Below, in pieces: positions 10,634-22,456 of a DNA stretch of 64,000 nucleotides (the stretch's first letter is position 1; every line of letters begins with the position of its first letter). The notes under the pieces are model-generated. The model was not told where the DNA came from. It saw nothing but the letters and a program-made list of their open reading frames with translations, and made no database searches. The position numbers and the translations under genes are program-made. This DNA is from Dactylorhiza incarnata (Eukaryota > Streptophyta > Magnoliopsida > Asparagales > Orchidaceae), in the NCBI GenBank assembly GCA_033032865.1, contig JAWHQI010000327.1:1946501-2010500 (forward strand). The letters run 5' to 3'.

Positions 10634-12555
10634 TGTTACGCTCGTGCGCGTATCGTATTATTATATCGTGTTTTCTTTCAATTGCTTTATGGTTATTGTT
10701 ATGTGAGCCCCCCTCCCTATATAAGGAGGTGGTATTAGAGTGTGTTATCATCTTTGGATGTATTATGGTTTTGGCTCTCTTTGGAGAGAAGGATTATAGG
10801 AGGACCCAACCTCCATAATCTTGGCTGAAGCTTGCTCCGGATTTGTATATGTGTGCTTTCAAGTTAATGCAATCGTTCTTCATGTTCAAGTATTTTCATT
10901 CACTATCATTGGTCTGACACTACCGTTCCCTCCTGCATAGTGCCGACGGGGTTCGCCTGCGATTTCTTTTCCTGCGTAGGCATCAGCGCTGTGAGCACAG
11001 CGATCGAGCGCAGCGAGACCCCTCCGCCCTTGTCGCCGTCTCCCCGCGTCAACCTGACCCAGCCAACGGCGCCGTCTAGATCCCCCCTCGCTGCTTTGCC
11101 CTAGCAGACCCCGTCGTCTGCCAAGGTCGTCGCCAACATCGAGCGCAGCAACAAATCCGACGAAAGCTGTTAGTTGTTGTGCCCTAGCGTCTGTCGCCAG
11201 CATCGAGCGCAGCGATTGACAAATCCGACGACAGCAGCGCACGTTCTCCTTGACCGTGGTCGGACCGGCCCAGATCAGCCATATCCGCCGCTCCGCTCTC
11301 AACCATCCACAACGCCAGCACCATTCCTCCGTAAGTACAGTTCCTTTCCGGCGCTACCTGCTCTTTCGCAGTGATCGCCCGCTGCTAGCGCCCCTTCCCC
11401 GACTCCGACACTCTCCTGCCAACCTCCAGCTCGGTGCAATCGTCCTCATATGCCAAAGAGCCGAATGGAATCCCGTGTGGAAACCTTCGAACACACCCTC
11501 TCCACCCTCAACTCTCGTCTCGACGCTCAGGCCGAGCAACTCACGACGATTATGGCTATGCTCCACAACCTGCAAACTGTCCAAACACTCCGGTCCTCCT
11601 CCTGCTGCCTTTGCCTTGGGGCCCACAGCACATTGGGTCCTGTAGCTCCCGCACTGCCAGATTTTACTCCACAGCTCTCACACCTCGACATCCCCACATT
11701 CCACGGGACTGACCTCCTTGGGTGGATTGCCCACGCCGAACAGTTTTTTGACATTCACCGGACTCCACTGGCGCAGCAGGTCTCCACAGCAATTGTCGGC
11801 ATGGAAGGGTCCGCCCTCCACTGGGCCCGCTGGCTCCGCCAGTGCTCCCCCGACCTAACCTAGACAGCTCTTACGGAGGCCCTCATTCAGCACTTTGATC
11901 ACCGCTACTCCGGCTCCATGATCGAGCGCCTTTGCGGAGTCCGTCAGACCGGCTCCATTGATTCGTACGTCGACTCCTTTATCGAGTTGGTCACCCATGT
12001 TCTAGGTCTTCCACCCGACCATTACTTGGCTTACTTCATACACGACCTACAACCCCATATCTGAGCCCGCCTCCGCACCCTTCAACCATTAACTGTTAAT
12101 CAAGCCATGGACCACTCTCCACTCGTGGAGGCCGAATTCCTCACGCTGTCCGGGGACCCTACGTCCTCTCTGCCTCCCGCCAAACCTTCCTACCAACCAT
12201 ATTTTTCGCTCCCCCCCCCCCCCCCCCCGCTTAAACAACCACCACCGCCACCTCCTCTACCTCGCCCACCCATTATGGGCCCACGCAATAACCGTCATAT
12301 TCCTACTCACCGCCTGTCCAACCAAAAGTACAATGACTTACGTAGTAGGGGTCTGTGTTTCCTTGCAAACAACCCTACTCGCCTACTCATGATTGTCCGG
12401 TGAAGGAGTTCCGCCTTCTCATCGGAGAGGACGCGAACGAAATCGGCCCGGCTGACTTTGATGCTCTTCTAATCGCGGAAGTACCGTTGGACGGCGCTCC
12501 GGGCACCTCTACGACTGCCCACCCGCGGACCTTTCACTACTAACCAGAGGCCGGC
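10634..12555 (+). mobile_element. partial Ty3/gypsy element (LTR plus gag) inserted in the copia leader
   Basis: A short LTR of about 275 bp (TGTTACG at 10634 to CTATCA at 10908, with TATA box TATATAA at 10718-10724) is followed by TTGGTCTGAC, a possible primer site, then gag. The host leader stops near 10630 and resumes near 12556, judged from the intact leader after LTR A. No pol and no second LTR are present, so the insertion was later deleted on its right side. The LTR could alternatively run 10622-10919 (TGTCA...TGACA). Confidence 0.65.
11450..12543 (+). pseudogene. gypsy gag with CCHC knuckle, broken
   Basis: The N-terminal frame (11450-11863) starts with a short coiled coil (MESRVETFEHTL). 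The Retrotrans_gag core follows: FHGTDLLGWIAHAEQFFDIH, then GSALHWARWL. In-frame stops occur at about 11861 and 12061. A run of about 18 C at 12210-12228 lies in a Pro-rich linker and coincides with a frame change. The C-terminal part (12355-12543) continues with a C-rich knuckle-like segment ending SPTHDCPVKEF. Gag forms the capsid of the retroelement particle; this copy is dead. Confidence 0.8.
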
Positions 12556-12612
12556 ACTCCTGTTTGTAACTTAGAAAAATTTGCACTATGAAAATTTAGA
12601 ATAAAACTATAT

Positions 12613-12997
12613 ATGAACTCAATTGATGAGGACTTTTTTGACTCTATTCTTGCAGGTCCTATCAGTCTTACCAAGATTGATAAAGATAACAAAATAGTTC
12701 AACTCACAAAAGTTAATCAATCAGAAGAAGAAAATAAAGGAAGGGCATGTGAAGTCAAATCCATGAACAACTTGGTGTCAACAATGTCTGATGATATATT
12801 TCAAAAGATTTCTGACTGTCAGTCAGCCAAAGAGATCTAAGATTCTTTAACCAGATTAGTTGAAGGATCATTAGATGAGAGAAAGGACAAGAAGTCCTCA
12901 CAAATTTCTCAGTATGAGAATTTCTAAAAAAATCCTGAAGAATCTGTAGCTAACATAAACTTAAGATTCAGTCTCATTGTCAATGAACTGAAGGAGC
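12613..12997 (+). pseudogene. UBN2-type copia gag, N-terminal part
   Basis: The frame starts MNSIDEDFFDSILAGP and continues through a region typical of UBN2 gag proteins (SMNNLVSTMSDDIFQKISDC, then SAKEI with a stop where family members have W). Further on come SQYENF, another stop, and IVNELKELEKE. Two in-frame stops are visible. The frame is cut at about 12998 by the inner copia element. It belongs to the element headed by LTR B or LTR A and ending in LTR C. Confidence 0.75.
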
Positions 12998-13828
12998 TTG
13001 AAAAAGAAATCTTTGTCCAAAGGCGATGGGGTAGCTCAGTCGTCGCCGCATTTGGTGAAGCTGGATCTTCCACATGTGGAGCTAAAGCTCGATTGGCCAG
13101 CTACATACTTGATCTGGTCGCGTCGGGTGAAGAGAGCACTCGTCGGAAGGAACCTGGAGGGATATCTGACTGGCGAGAAGGGGGAGCCAGAAAAGGACTC
13201 GAATTGATATAATGAGTGGAAGACTACACATAGTTTATTACACACTTGGCTCCTAAATTCGATGGTCGCGTCTATTGCTATCAATGTGGATGGCATAGAG
13301 ACTGTAAGCAATGTTTGGGGGAAGCTACAGAGGCTCTATGCAGGAGCCGACAACAACATGCGCGTGTTTCAGATCGAACGGGAGATTGAGACTGTAACCC
13401 AGGGGGATCGCTCGATCCAGGAGTATGACGCAGATCTAGAGCGACTATGGGCAGACTATGATTATTTCTCACCAGCCGCACGCTGCAAAGACCCTGAATG
13501 CACAAAAGAGGAGCGAGATGCTCAGCGAAGGACTATGCACTTTATGAGGCGGTTGAACCTGACATTTGAGCAAAGGAGTGCGATGTTGTTCGCTCAGCCA
13601 AAGATTCTCTCCCTGGATGAGGCAATCTCAGTCATGATGCAGGAGGAGAGCAGGATTAGGCTCCAATATAGTGGAACCACTCTTCCGGGAGGGAAATCGG
13701 CTCTAGCGGTCACCAATCAAGGGCACGAGGGATACAAGAGCGAGATGCGACAATATTACAATTGTGGTGAAATAGGTCATCTCCGGCTAACTTGCCTCAA
13801 GCCACCAAAAGAGCGGGATGCAGGTTGA
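12998..13828 (+). pseudogene. copia gag (inner element)
   Basis: One frame with a single TGA near 13208. It reads HVELKLDWPATYLIWSRRVKRAL, then LEGYLTGEKGEPE, then the UBN2-like helical region (VWGKLQRLYAG, SIQEYDADLERLWADYDYF). The nucleocapsid knuckle near 13755-13800 reads YYNCGEIGHLRLTC; a standard knuckle has Cys at the second Tyr, so a zinc ligand is lost. Confidence 0.88.
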
Positions 13829-13906
13829 CGTGGAAAGTTTTGAGGTCGTGGGCGCGATCGTGGAGGTCGTAGAGGTGGTGGACGAGGAGGCTATCGAGCA
13901 AATCTC

Positions 13907-14343
13907 ATGATAAGTGAAGAGGTGGCAGAAGAAGGGATTGTTGATATGAGTCATCCAAAGGAGCAGGAGATTTTGGATGCATACCACCAGCTGATGCAAA
14001 GGAAGCAGAAAGGTGTGATGGATGACACACCCACTCCAACTGCGTCTATGGGTAATATTGCCTCTTTTGCACACTACGCCACAGGTACATGTGATACACG
14101 TGTCTTCTCATCTATATCCATCACTAGATCACCCGAATGGATAGTCAATTCAGACGCCTCCCAACATGTTACTGGGAATGCTAGGGAATTTCTTTCATAT
14201 ACTCCCCTAGTAGTCCCAGAACATATTCAAACTGCCGATGGTACGACCCAACCTGTGGTTGGTAAGAGTACCGTACAGTGTACCGACACTTTGACTATGC
14301 CCAATGTTTTGCATGCCCCTTCCTTTCCCGTAATCTTCTATCT
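13907..14343 (+). pseudogene. copia protease (inner element), dead active site
   Basis: The active-site segment reads WIVNSDASQHVTG near 14130-14175. The standard copia loop has D-S-G-A there; here Asp is Asn and Gly is Asp, so both catalytic-loop positions are changed. The frame ends near 14368 shortly after PNVLHAPSFP. Confidence 0.85.
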
Positions 14344-14457
14344 ATTAGTGTCATTATATCTCAGTTAAAGTGTGTTGTCTTGTTTGATATCCCAAAGGTG
14401 ATCTTTCAGGAGAAGGAGGCTGGCAGAAAACTTGGGACTGACACATGACGTAAGGGC

Positions 14458-15549
14458 TTGTGGTACCTGGATAAGGAAAGCTTGGACTCGGCCCTTTCCA
14501 CACTGATAGAGGATATTGCAGGAGTAGGAAGGAGCGTGGAGGACCAACTCATACTTCATCACAGGCGTCTGGGTCATCCTTCATTTTCTGTTTTGAGTCA
14601 AATGTATCCGTTTTTGTTTGAAAAAGTCAATCAAGAAAAACTTGTATCCGATGCGTGTGAACTGGGAAAGCATACCAGAAGCTCCTACTCAAGTTCCGGT
14701 AGAATGAGTTCTAATTTATTTGATATAGTTCATTCTGATGTATGAGGATCATGTCTCACGCCTACTGTGAATGGATTTCGATATTTCGTGTCCTTTATTG
14801 ATTGTTTTTCACGTATGACTTGGTTATACCTAATGAAAAACAAAAGTGATGTGTTTGCTTGCTTTAAGGATTTTCATAAAGGGGTCCAAACGCAATACGG
14901 TGCAGTGTTGAAGGTGTTGAGGTCGGACAATGGGACAGAGTACACCAACAGGGCATTTGAGGAGTACCTGTCCTCACATGGGATCCAACACCAAACCACT
15001 TGTCCATACACACCAGAGCAGAATGGTGTAGCTGAACGGAAGAACCGACACCTTCTTGAAGTAACCCGGAGTATGATGTTTTTGATGAATATGCTGAAGC
15101 ATTTGTGAGGGCAAGTTGTCCTGACAGCAGCATATTTGATCAATCGGATGCCCTCGCGAGTCTTAAATTGGAAATCTCTGGTTGAGATACTACGAGGAAA
15201 AAGTAGAGAACCTCTTCCTCTTAAAACCTTTGGATGTGTATGCTTTGTGCAAGACAATAGACCAAATGTGAGAAAGTTGGATCCAAGGTCCCTTAAGTGT
15301 ATTTTTGTTGGGTATTCAGCTACCCAAAAGAGGTATGTATGTTGGAGCCCAGCAGAGAGGAGATTGTTTGTTAGTATGGATGTCACATTTCGTGAGGATG
15401 AGCCATATTATTCCTTTCCAGTTGACTCATCATTTGGGGACTCACTAATTACAGATAGTACGAGGCAGGAAGAGAAGGATAGCAGTAGTGGTGAGAAGCA
15501 AGTAATAAATACCCATATTCTGTATTGTCAAGCATGGAGTCAGGTGTGA
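14458..15549 (+). pseudogene. copia integrase (inner element)
   Basis: It contains the HHCC-type start HHRRLGHPSF (about 14548), then the core with HSDV (about 14738), RSDNGTEYTNRAF (about 14925) and NGVAERKNRHLLE (about 15030). These are the D, D, E positions of the catalytic triad, and all are present. The domain after the core (GCVCFVQDNRPNVRKLDPRS) is the usual copia C-terminal region. In-frame stops occur near 14743 and 15106. Confidence 0.9.
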
Positions 15550-15992
15550 TGTCAGTGCATGAGCAGAATGCAACTGTGGAAAGTGAACGTCACACCCAGG
15601 GGGAGCCGAGAGTATATACAAGAAGAAGGAAGCAGAGTGAGACTACAATGCCCACAGAGCCACGTGTGTTGAGTCCCTTGTCACTGCCTACTCCGTCTCC
15701 TGCAGCGCCGATTCCATCAACCTCAATCTCTGTTCAATCCACCTCAACACCTGAACTCACAGGTGATATAATTCCTCATCCTACTACTTCTACCCTCATA
15801 CCGGTAAGGAGGAGTACCCGCAAGAATGCGGGAGTCTCACCTGATCGATATGACTTTCCTCATGATATTGATAAGTTTGTTTCATATTCTCATATATCAC
15901 CTATACATGGGGGATTTATTGCATCTTTGGACATAGTCTCTATTCCTAAGTGTTGGCAGGTGACCAAGGAGGATCCACGATGAAAAACTGCA

Positions 15993-17464
15993 ATGTTAGA
16001 AGAACTCGGAGCATTGGAAAAGAACAAAACCTGGGATCTTGTGTCGCTACCACCAGGAAAAAGAGCAGTTGGGTGCAAGTGGGTTTTCACCGTGAAACAA
16101 AACCCAGAGGGACTGATCGAGCGCTACAAGGCCCGACTGGTAGCAAAGGGGTACAGTCAGACTTATGGCATCGACTACGATGAGACCTTTGCACCCGTTG
16201 CAAAAATGAGCATGGTGCGGACGCTGATATCCTTGGCGGGAAATGGGGGATGAAAACTACATCAGCTTGACGTAAAAAATGTCTTTCTTCATGGAGATCT
16301 GTTGGAAGAGGTGTACATGGAAGTAACGTCGGGCTTCGGCACAAAACAAACGACAGGGAAGGTGTGTAGACTCAAAAAGTCACTATATGGGCTGAAGCAG
16401 TCTCCACGAGCTTGGTTTGACAGGCTCAGGACAACCATGACAGCTATAGGATATCAACAGATCAATGTTGATCACACCATATTCTTTAGGAGGCATAGAG
16501 CTCACATCACAGTACTTGCCGTGTATGTGGATGATATGATCATCACAGGAAATGATGAGAATGAAATTGCTCAGCTTATGAAAAGATTGGGCAAGGAATT
16601 TGAGGTGAAGGACTTGGGTCAGCTACGATACTTCCTTGGGATTGAGGTAGCCTGCGGCGCACGAGGAATTGTTTTGTCCCAACGGAAATATGTGTTGGAC
16701 CTACTCAAAGAGACAGGTATGATGGGTTGCAAACCTATTGATCAGAAGACCAAGTTCGGTGCGAAGGAGGGAGAGCCAATTGATAGAGAAAGGTACCAGA
16801 GGCTGGTAGGCCGGCAAATTTATCTGGGTCACACCCGTCCCGACATATCTTTCTATGTGAGCGTGGTAGCTCGTTATATGCATGATTCTAGGGAGGGTCA
16901 CATGGATATCGTATACCAGATTCTTCGATACCTGAAGAGCGCACCCGGGAAGGGACTGATCTTCCAAAAAATAGACATCTAAACATCGAGGGCTATTGCG
17001 ACTCTGACTGGGCTAGTTGTGCAGATGACAGAAGATCAACATCAGGATATTGTATGTTTGTGGGAGGCAACCTCGTCTCCTGGAAAAACAAGAAGCAGAC
17101 TGTAGTTGCGAGATCTACAGTCGAGGTAGAATATAGGGTCATGGCCTTAAGCGTAGGGGAGATGTTATGGCTGAAAGCGTTGCTGGTTGAACTCAAGATA
17201 GATCAAGGAGGACAAATGACACTGTGGTGTGATAACAAGTCAGCTATTAGCATTGCAAATAATCCTGTCCAACATGATAGGACCAATCATATAGAGATCG
17301 ACAGATTCTTTATCAAAGAAAAGCTGGATAGTGGAACATTAAAACTGGGGCATGTTGTTACAAAAGAGCAAGTGGTTGATTGTCTAACTAAAGGACTTAG
17401 CTCACCGGACTTATGTAGATTGAGTGACAAGATGAGCATAGTGGATATCTTTCGCCCACCTTGA
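15993..17464 (+). pseudogene. copia reverse transcriptase and RNase H (inner element)
   Basis: The RT starts at [20 protein letters not shown], followed by [20 protein letters not shown], a stop near 16251, LKKSLYGLKQSPRAWFDRL and the catalytic VYVDDMIITG near 16525. The connection region runs to about 16980, with a stop near 16981. RNase H begins CDSDWASCADDRRSTSGY (about 17000), passes through RSTVEVEYR and DNKSAISIANNP, and ends at 17464. The YVDD motif is intact; the frame is broken at least twice. Confidence 0.9.
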
Positions 17465-17471
17465 GGGGGAG

Positions 17472-17650
17472 TGTTGGTATTTGGAGTGCAAATAGCGCAA
17501 ATTGGTGTGCCGATAGCAGGTCTCCTTTTGTATTTAGTCTCACACCGCTAGTACGGTGTTGTAATTATCTTTGTATGTGTATATATATAGGCAAGATGTA
17601 AAGATTTATTGAGCGAAATAAAAATTCCTCAACTCAACTGCTCTTATTCA
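17472..17650 (+). mobile_element. 3' LTR of the inner copia element
   Basis: TGTTGGTATTTGG directly follows the purine tract and the block ends CTCTTATTCA, giving TG...CA borders and about 179 bp. No matching 5' copy is in the window, so the right border rests on the TG...CA rule alone. Confidence 0.6.
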
Positions 17651-17742
17651 TCAAGGAGGGGGGACGAAAAGGCAGAGGTCAAATAGATCCCATACATGTT
17701 TGGGAAAGATAGTCCAAGCAAGAAAGAAGTGAATACAAAAAA

Positions 17743-18189
17743 ATGAAGCAATATCATACTTTTGCCCCTAAAATAATTGTGGATGAAATTTTTCCTGATC
17801 TAGAGCCTTCACCAGAATTTGATGAAGCAACAAAGGCATGTCTGGAGAAAATTAATGAAGAACAGAGATTGGGATTTGAAGAATCACAAAGAAAAAATTA
17901 TGACAGAATGGCTAAATTTATCACTGAAGTCAGAGCAGGAAAGAGCAAAGAAGAATTTTTTAACCCAGTTGTTGAAAATCCTTCTGGTAAGAATCTTCTG
18001 AATATTGATGCCTACATAGCCAAGAATCCAGGAACTTTTGATGTACAAGTTTCTGAAAACAAGCTAAAAGAGGACTTGGTTGTACAGAAGATACTCACAT
18101 TCCATGTACTCCAGTCGAAGAATGAAAAAGATCAGAGTAGATCCGATTTCTTTAGTCAGATCTATAGAAACTCCCACACTCAATCTTGA
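17743..18189 (+). CDS. unrecognised 148-residue ORF in the outer retroelement
   Basis: An open frame of 148 codons, hydrophilic and Lys/Glu-rich, starting MKQYHTFAPKIIVDEIF. It lies between the inner copia 3' LTR and LTR C, so it belongs to the outer non-autonomous element. I recognise no domain. It could be the C-terminal part of that element's gag or an extra element-specific protein. The absence of stops over 447 bp in AT-rich DNA argues for past coding. A Lys/Glu-rich fragment at 18242-18427 may continue it after a frameshift. Confidence 0.4.
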   Translation: MKQYHTFAPKIIVDEIFPDLEPSPEFDEATKACLEKINEEQRLGFEESQRKNYDRMAKFITEVRAGKSKEEFFNPVVENPSGKNLLNIDAYIAKNPGTFDVQVSENKLKEDLVVQKILTFHVLQSKNEKDQSRSDFFSQIYRNSHTQS

Positions 18190-18640
18190 GGTCAAGTCAG
18201 CAAAAAAAATCTCGAGGCCAAGTCTGATGTGCTAATAACAATTGAAAAGGAGACAGAAACAGAGAAAAGGCACATCTAATTGGAGCAAGCTTCAAAATTT
18301 GTCTGTTGAGATAAAAGAACAATCTCAGACAGCAACAAGGAGAATAACAAATTTCACTGAAGAAGTGCAAACAAAAATGATAAAGGCTCTTTGTGAGTTT
18401 CTTTCTAACAGATCTCAGAAGAAGTAAATGTTATTGTTTCCTTCTTGTTCTTTGTGTTTGTTACAAGGGAGACAGAAAAATATGGTAATGGGTTTTTCTT
18501 TTGAGATTAATAAATCAAATTTTATTCTCTCTAAGTTAATTCCATATGTCATCTCTACTTCCCTCTTGTATTTTTCTTTCTTCTAGTTATAAAAGTCGCT
18601 TAATTTTCTTATAAAATCTTCTATATCAAATATGAGGGAT

Positions 18641-19846
18641 TGTTGGAAAAAACCACTTGATTAGATATATCAGATTAATTGAGTGACTTAGGATATATCT
18701 TTAGTCTGTATAGAAAGTCATTGTGTTCATTTTCACTTTACAGGTAACAGGCAAAAGCCTAGGTGAAGAGATATGCAAAGGATGAAAATAAGCTTCTTGC
18801 GTCGAGAATTGATCGATGCACGTCGAAAAGTATTCAACGCACGACGAAAAGCCTCTCAACATACATCGTGTTCTCCAGAAGCATACAGACAGATCTCAGA
18901 GCACAAACTATGGAAAATCGACTTACGTCGAAAAGTATTTGACATATAAGTATGATTTACATCGATTTCTCTACAAATTGAAAGATTTTAATTCTGAGAT
19001 AAATTAAGTTGTAATTAAGTTCTAATAGATTTGAATCTAATCCTTGATGATATGAATAAGGTAAGAGAATATATGAGATATTCTATTAAAAGAAAATTTA
19101 GAAATGGTATATTACAGATGTGTCAGATCAAGAGTAACTTCTCGACAGAAGATATGTATATAAAGAAAGCTCCGCAAAATTTGAATAGCTCTTGGATTTT
19201 TTTCTTCTTCCTCTCAAAATTCAGACAGGCTCTGAAATTCTTCTCTCCATCTCTCAGTCATCTCGACTACTTCTCTCATCTCCTCTGAAGGATTGTTACG
19301 GTTAGCTTCACAACAAGAGCAAAAATAAAGAAAAGAAATCATCTATGAGTTCTTTCTTCTTATCCTTGAAAAGAATAGATCAGAGATTGGAATAAGGCTT
19401 CATCAATTTTTCTTCTTCTCACAATCAACATTCATCAACTTCAGCATCAAGAGTTTCTAGAATCCCTCTCTAAAGGATTCAGTGGTTTGATTCTAAAAAT
19501 CTTCTTATCAAAATGCTCGGTGATTCTTAAAATCTCTTTATTAAAATATTCAGTGGACTGGTTCTTCAAATCTCCCTACCAAAAGACTTTAGCCATTTGT
19601 GGATAACAGATTTCTACCTTTAATAGAAGAGGGGACGTACCAAATTTTAAGAGAAACCTCTATAAAACTTCTTATGTCGTCTGGATGTGCTCACTTTATA
19701 GATATATTTACTTTCTGTGATTTACTTAACTGTTTTTATATAATCTGTGAATTAATAGAATAATTGTGTTTAATTGTATTAAGTTCTTTAAAGACTCTAT
19801 TCACCCCCACTCTGGAGTAAATCTCAGTTCATTTTACGCACTTTCA
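18641..19846 (+). mobile_element. LTR C, 3' LTR of the outer copia-type element
   Basis: It starts TGTTGGAAAAAACC right after a weak purine tract (TATGAGGGAT) and ends GCACTTTCA at 19846. The second half matches LTR A closely, the whole matches LTR B loosely. Best read as the 3' LTR of the element whose 5' LTR is A. Confidence 0.75.
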
Positions 19847-20267
19847 TTCTTCATATCACACTATCTCTCCCCATATTTTTAGAGACCTTTTCCTTCAATT
19901 CTCATGACAAGATTGCATCCTCAAAATCCAAAGGGTTTGTTCTGATGGAAGACAATGGTTTTCAATCTAATGCCAATACAAGCAAGAATTAACAATGAGT
20001 TTAATTTTAATTTTATTGTTCGGCCGCATGATGATTTTTAATCACAGGAATTGACATTGGTCAATTTTGTTTGTTCGGATGGAAGACATTGATTTTCAAG
20101 GTTTGAAAGGGAAGAAAATCATAGGACCACCAAGAAAAAATAAAACAATGTGTCAATGTGAATTGAAAGGTAAGACCCAAATGGGGAACTATATAGATGA
20201 TTTGCAGGATGAAATTGGTATTGGAATTTGCATTATATTATAATTTTATAACGTCCAATTCGTGCGC
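19847..20267. other. AT-rich DNA, nothing recognised
   Basis: No ORF, repeat or element end is recognised between LTR C and the minisatellite. Confidence 0.5.
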
Positions 20268-20625
20268 CTAGGCAAAAATGCGCGCTCGGGGGAAAACGCG
20301 CGCTTGGGGAAAATGCGCGCCCGGGAAAAAAGCATTCCCGGGAGGAAAAAAACGTGCGCACGGGAGAAAAAGAGCGTCCGAGCGAAAAACACGCGTCGGG
20401 CAAAAAACGTGCGCCAAGCGAAAAAAGGGTGTCAGGAAAATAACGCGCACAGGGCGAAAAATGCGCACCCGGCGAAAACGCGCGTCCGGCCGAAAAATGC
20501 GTGTCGGGCGAAAAACGAGCGCTGGGCAAAAAATGTGCACCTGGGCGAATATGCGTGCCCGGACGAATATGCGCACCAGGGCAAAAAATGCACCCCGGGC
20601 GAAAACACGCACGCCTGACGAAAAC
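20268..20625. repeat. GC-rich minisatellite, about 18-bp period
   Basis: About 19 degenerate units of 16-21 bp, each a CG-rich core such as GCGCGCCCGGGCG followed by an A-run. The units are too variable for a recent array. Long ORFs appear on both strands (Arg/Lys-rich on plus, Phe/Ala/Arg-rich on minus) only because the repeat lacks stops; I do not call them genes. A 17-bp segment (CCAAGTCTTACCCTTTT) occurs twice just to the right. Confidence 0.85.
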
Positions 20626-20639
20626 CAAGTCTTACCCTT

Positions 20640-22440
20640 TTCAACGAAATATTCACATGAGCTCGATAAGAAACATAGCAAAACCAAGTCTTACCCTTTT
20701 CATCAATCTTGATATAGACATTCTTTAAATCAAGAATAATATAACCCACTCACTTCTAACACCTATGAGGCAACTTCGCTACTCCTTCAAAATTAGTCGG
20801 ATGTTGGGGTGAAAGAAGATCTTCATAAAATACCGTTCACAACCTTGACCTATAAGGCAACTAAAGTATGTGCAACATTGACTACTCTCGAGGAGCTACA
20901 TTCTTGTTTGGTGGTTTGTGCCTTCTTTGAAGTCAGTCCCTCATCATTGATTAGTAGCTACAACCGTCACTATCGCATGAAGTTGAGTGGTGGCCTTCTT
21001 CTTATCCATACAAATCTTCACTGGCAATTGGGAATGATCCTAGATTGCTTCATCAACTAATTATCAATGTTAATGCTCTAGTAAAACAGGAAACTCAATT
21101 TAGAAAAAAAAAGACTTTGAGAATTGACGTGATCGAAATAAGATCATGAAGTGAAGCTATGTTTTAAAGAGAGTGTGAGAACTGGAAGAGACTAACAGCC
21201 TAAGAATGATCTAAAGTTTGCTTTGCCATCAGTTTTCCATGTTTAGCTCTCTAGAAAAATAGGCCACTCAGACTTAGAAAAGGAGATATTTGAGAATTGA
21301 AGTGATCAAACTAAGATCCGATAGTTAAGCTAGGCTTAAAAAAGATTGTGAGAACTGAAAGAGAGTAAAAGTAGCACATGGAGGAGATGAAACCACGCAA
21401 AGAAGGATTGGAAGGTGTCTACTGAACTTAATCTTTTACATTATGATTTTACATTTTGATTTTACATACAAATCCATATTGAAGCTGTGAACCACTTGGA
21501 CAAGCAGAACTCGATTCAAACTGAACTTGCTGAGAGGTGAATCCATCATCAATCCTATACTCAAAAATTCTAACCTAAACCAAGATGGAACCAGAATTTG
21601 AGAAAATCAATCAAACATCTAAGTCGTGGCAACTCTAATTTAAAAAAAAACAAATTCAAAAGCAAGTTAGCTATCCCAATCTATTCTCGGTATTTGTCCA
21701 GACAAGTATCCGTTGAAGAGGGAGCGACTTCAAACTATTCTGACTGGGCAATTATGACTATGTAACTAACTACCCTTGCACTAGCCTGAAAACTACGGAA
21801 CCACCTATGAAGCAAATTTTATCCCACACCTATAAAATGGAGAGATAGCTCTGATATTTCCAAGTTTTGATGTCTTCCACAACTAAAGCATTCTTCTCCA
21901 ATTTCCTAGTTTTGAAAATGATTCATTGATTTGATCCCGATCCATCGGGTTCATTATAGTTAATCTAAGAAAACAATGAAGGAAATACATCAATTAACCC
22001 ACTATTTAATTACCACTTTTTTCATAGTTCGCTTTTGACTCTTGCTCATAAGGTTCAGCCTAATTTTACGAATAAATCGGGATTAAACAACAAGATGACA
22101 ATCATCAACACCATATATCACATATTCACATGTAAGCATATATAACCATGCAACAGTTACTTATGAGCACCAACTTGTGAGCATGCATATGAGCATGTAC
22201 TAAACATTATGGAGTTCAACAAATCTCAAGTGTGATAGCAAAAAGACATGAAAATAAACAATTGCACAAACATCATGATGAAATCAGACATCAAAGAAGA
22301 AAATGAGAAGAGTCCTATGAGGAATTCACCATTTTGTCTTCCAAACTTGCAGGCATGCATGTTGGTTGATTCATTGGAACTCTCTATGTAGGCTTCAAAA
22401 TACTGCACCGAACTAAATAATATAACTCATATTATTCAGT
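20640..22440. other. intergenic DNA, nothing recognised
   Basis: Ordinary AT-rich sequence downstream of the PNGase A gene. Scattered short ORFs (for example 20809-21060) show no known domain and no codon signal I can support. Confidence 0.5.
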
Positions 22441-22456
22441 TCATCTCTTCTGGTTG

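Larger units (their letters stand above)
12998..17650 (+). mobile_element. inner Ty1/copia element, 5'-truncated
   Basis: The complete coding order gag, protease, integrase, RT, RNase H is the copia order. It is followed by a purine tract (TTGAGGGGGAG, 17461-17471) and a short 3' LTR. No 5' LTR or primer site exists upstream: gag begins almost directly at the junction with the host gag. The insertion is therefore truncated or rearranged at its left end. Multiple stops make it inactive. Confidence 0.85.

Noticed and set aside
17743..18189. Endogenous plant pararetrovirus fragment
   Set aside because: No movement-protein, coat or RT signature. It lies inside an LTR element with consistent LTRs.
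20233..20749. Long ORFs on both strands over the GC minisatellite
   Set aside because: Low-complexity Arg/Lys or Phe/Ala/Arg repeats on overlapping frames come from the lack of stops in the repeat, not from coding.
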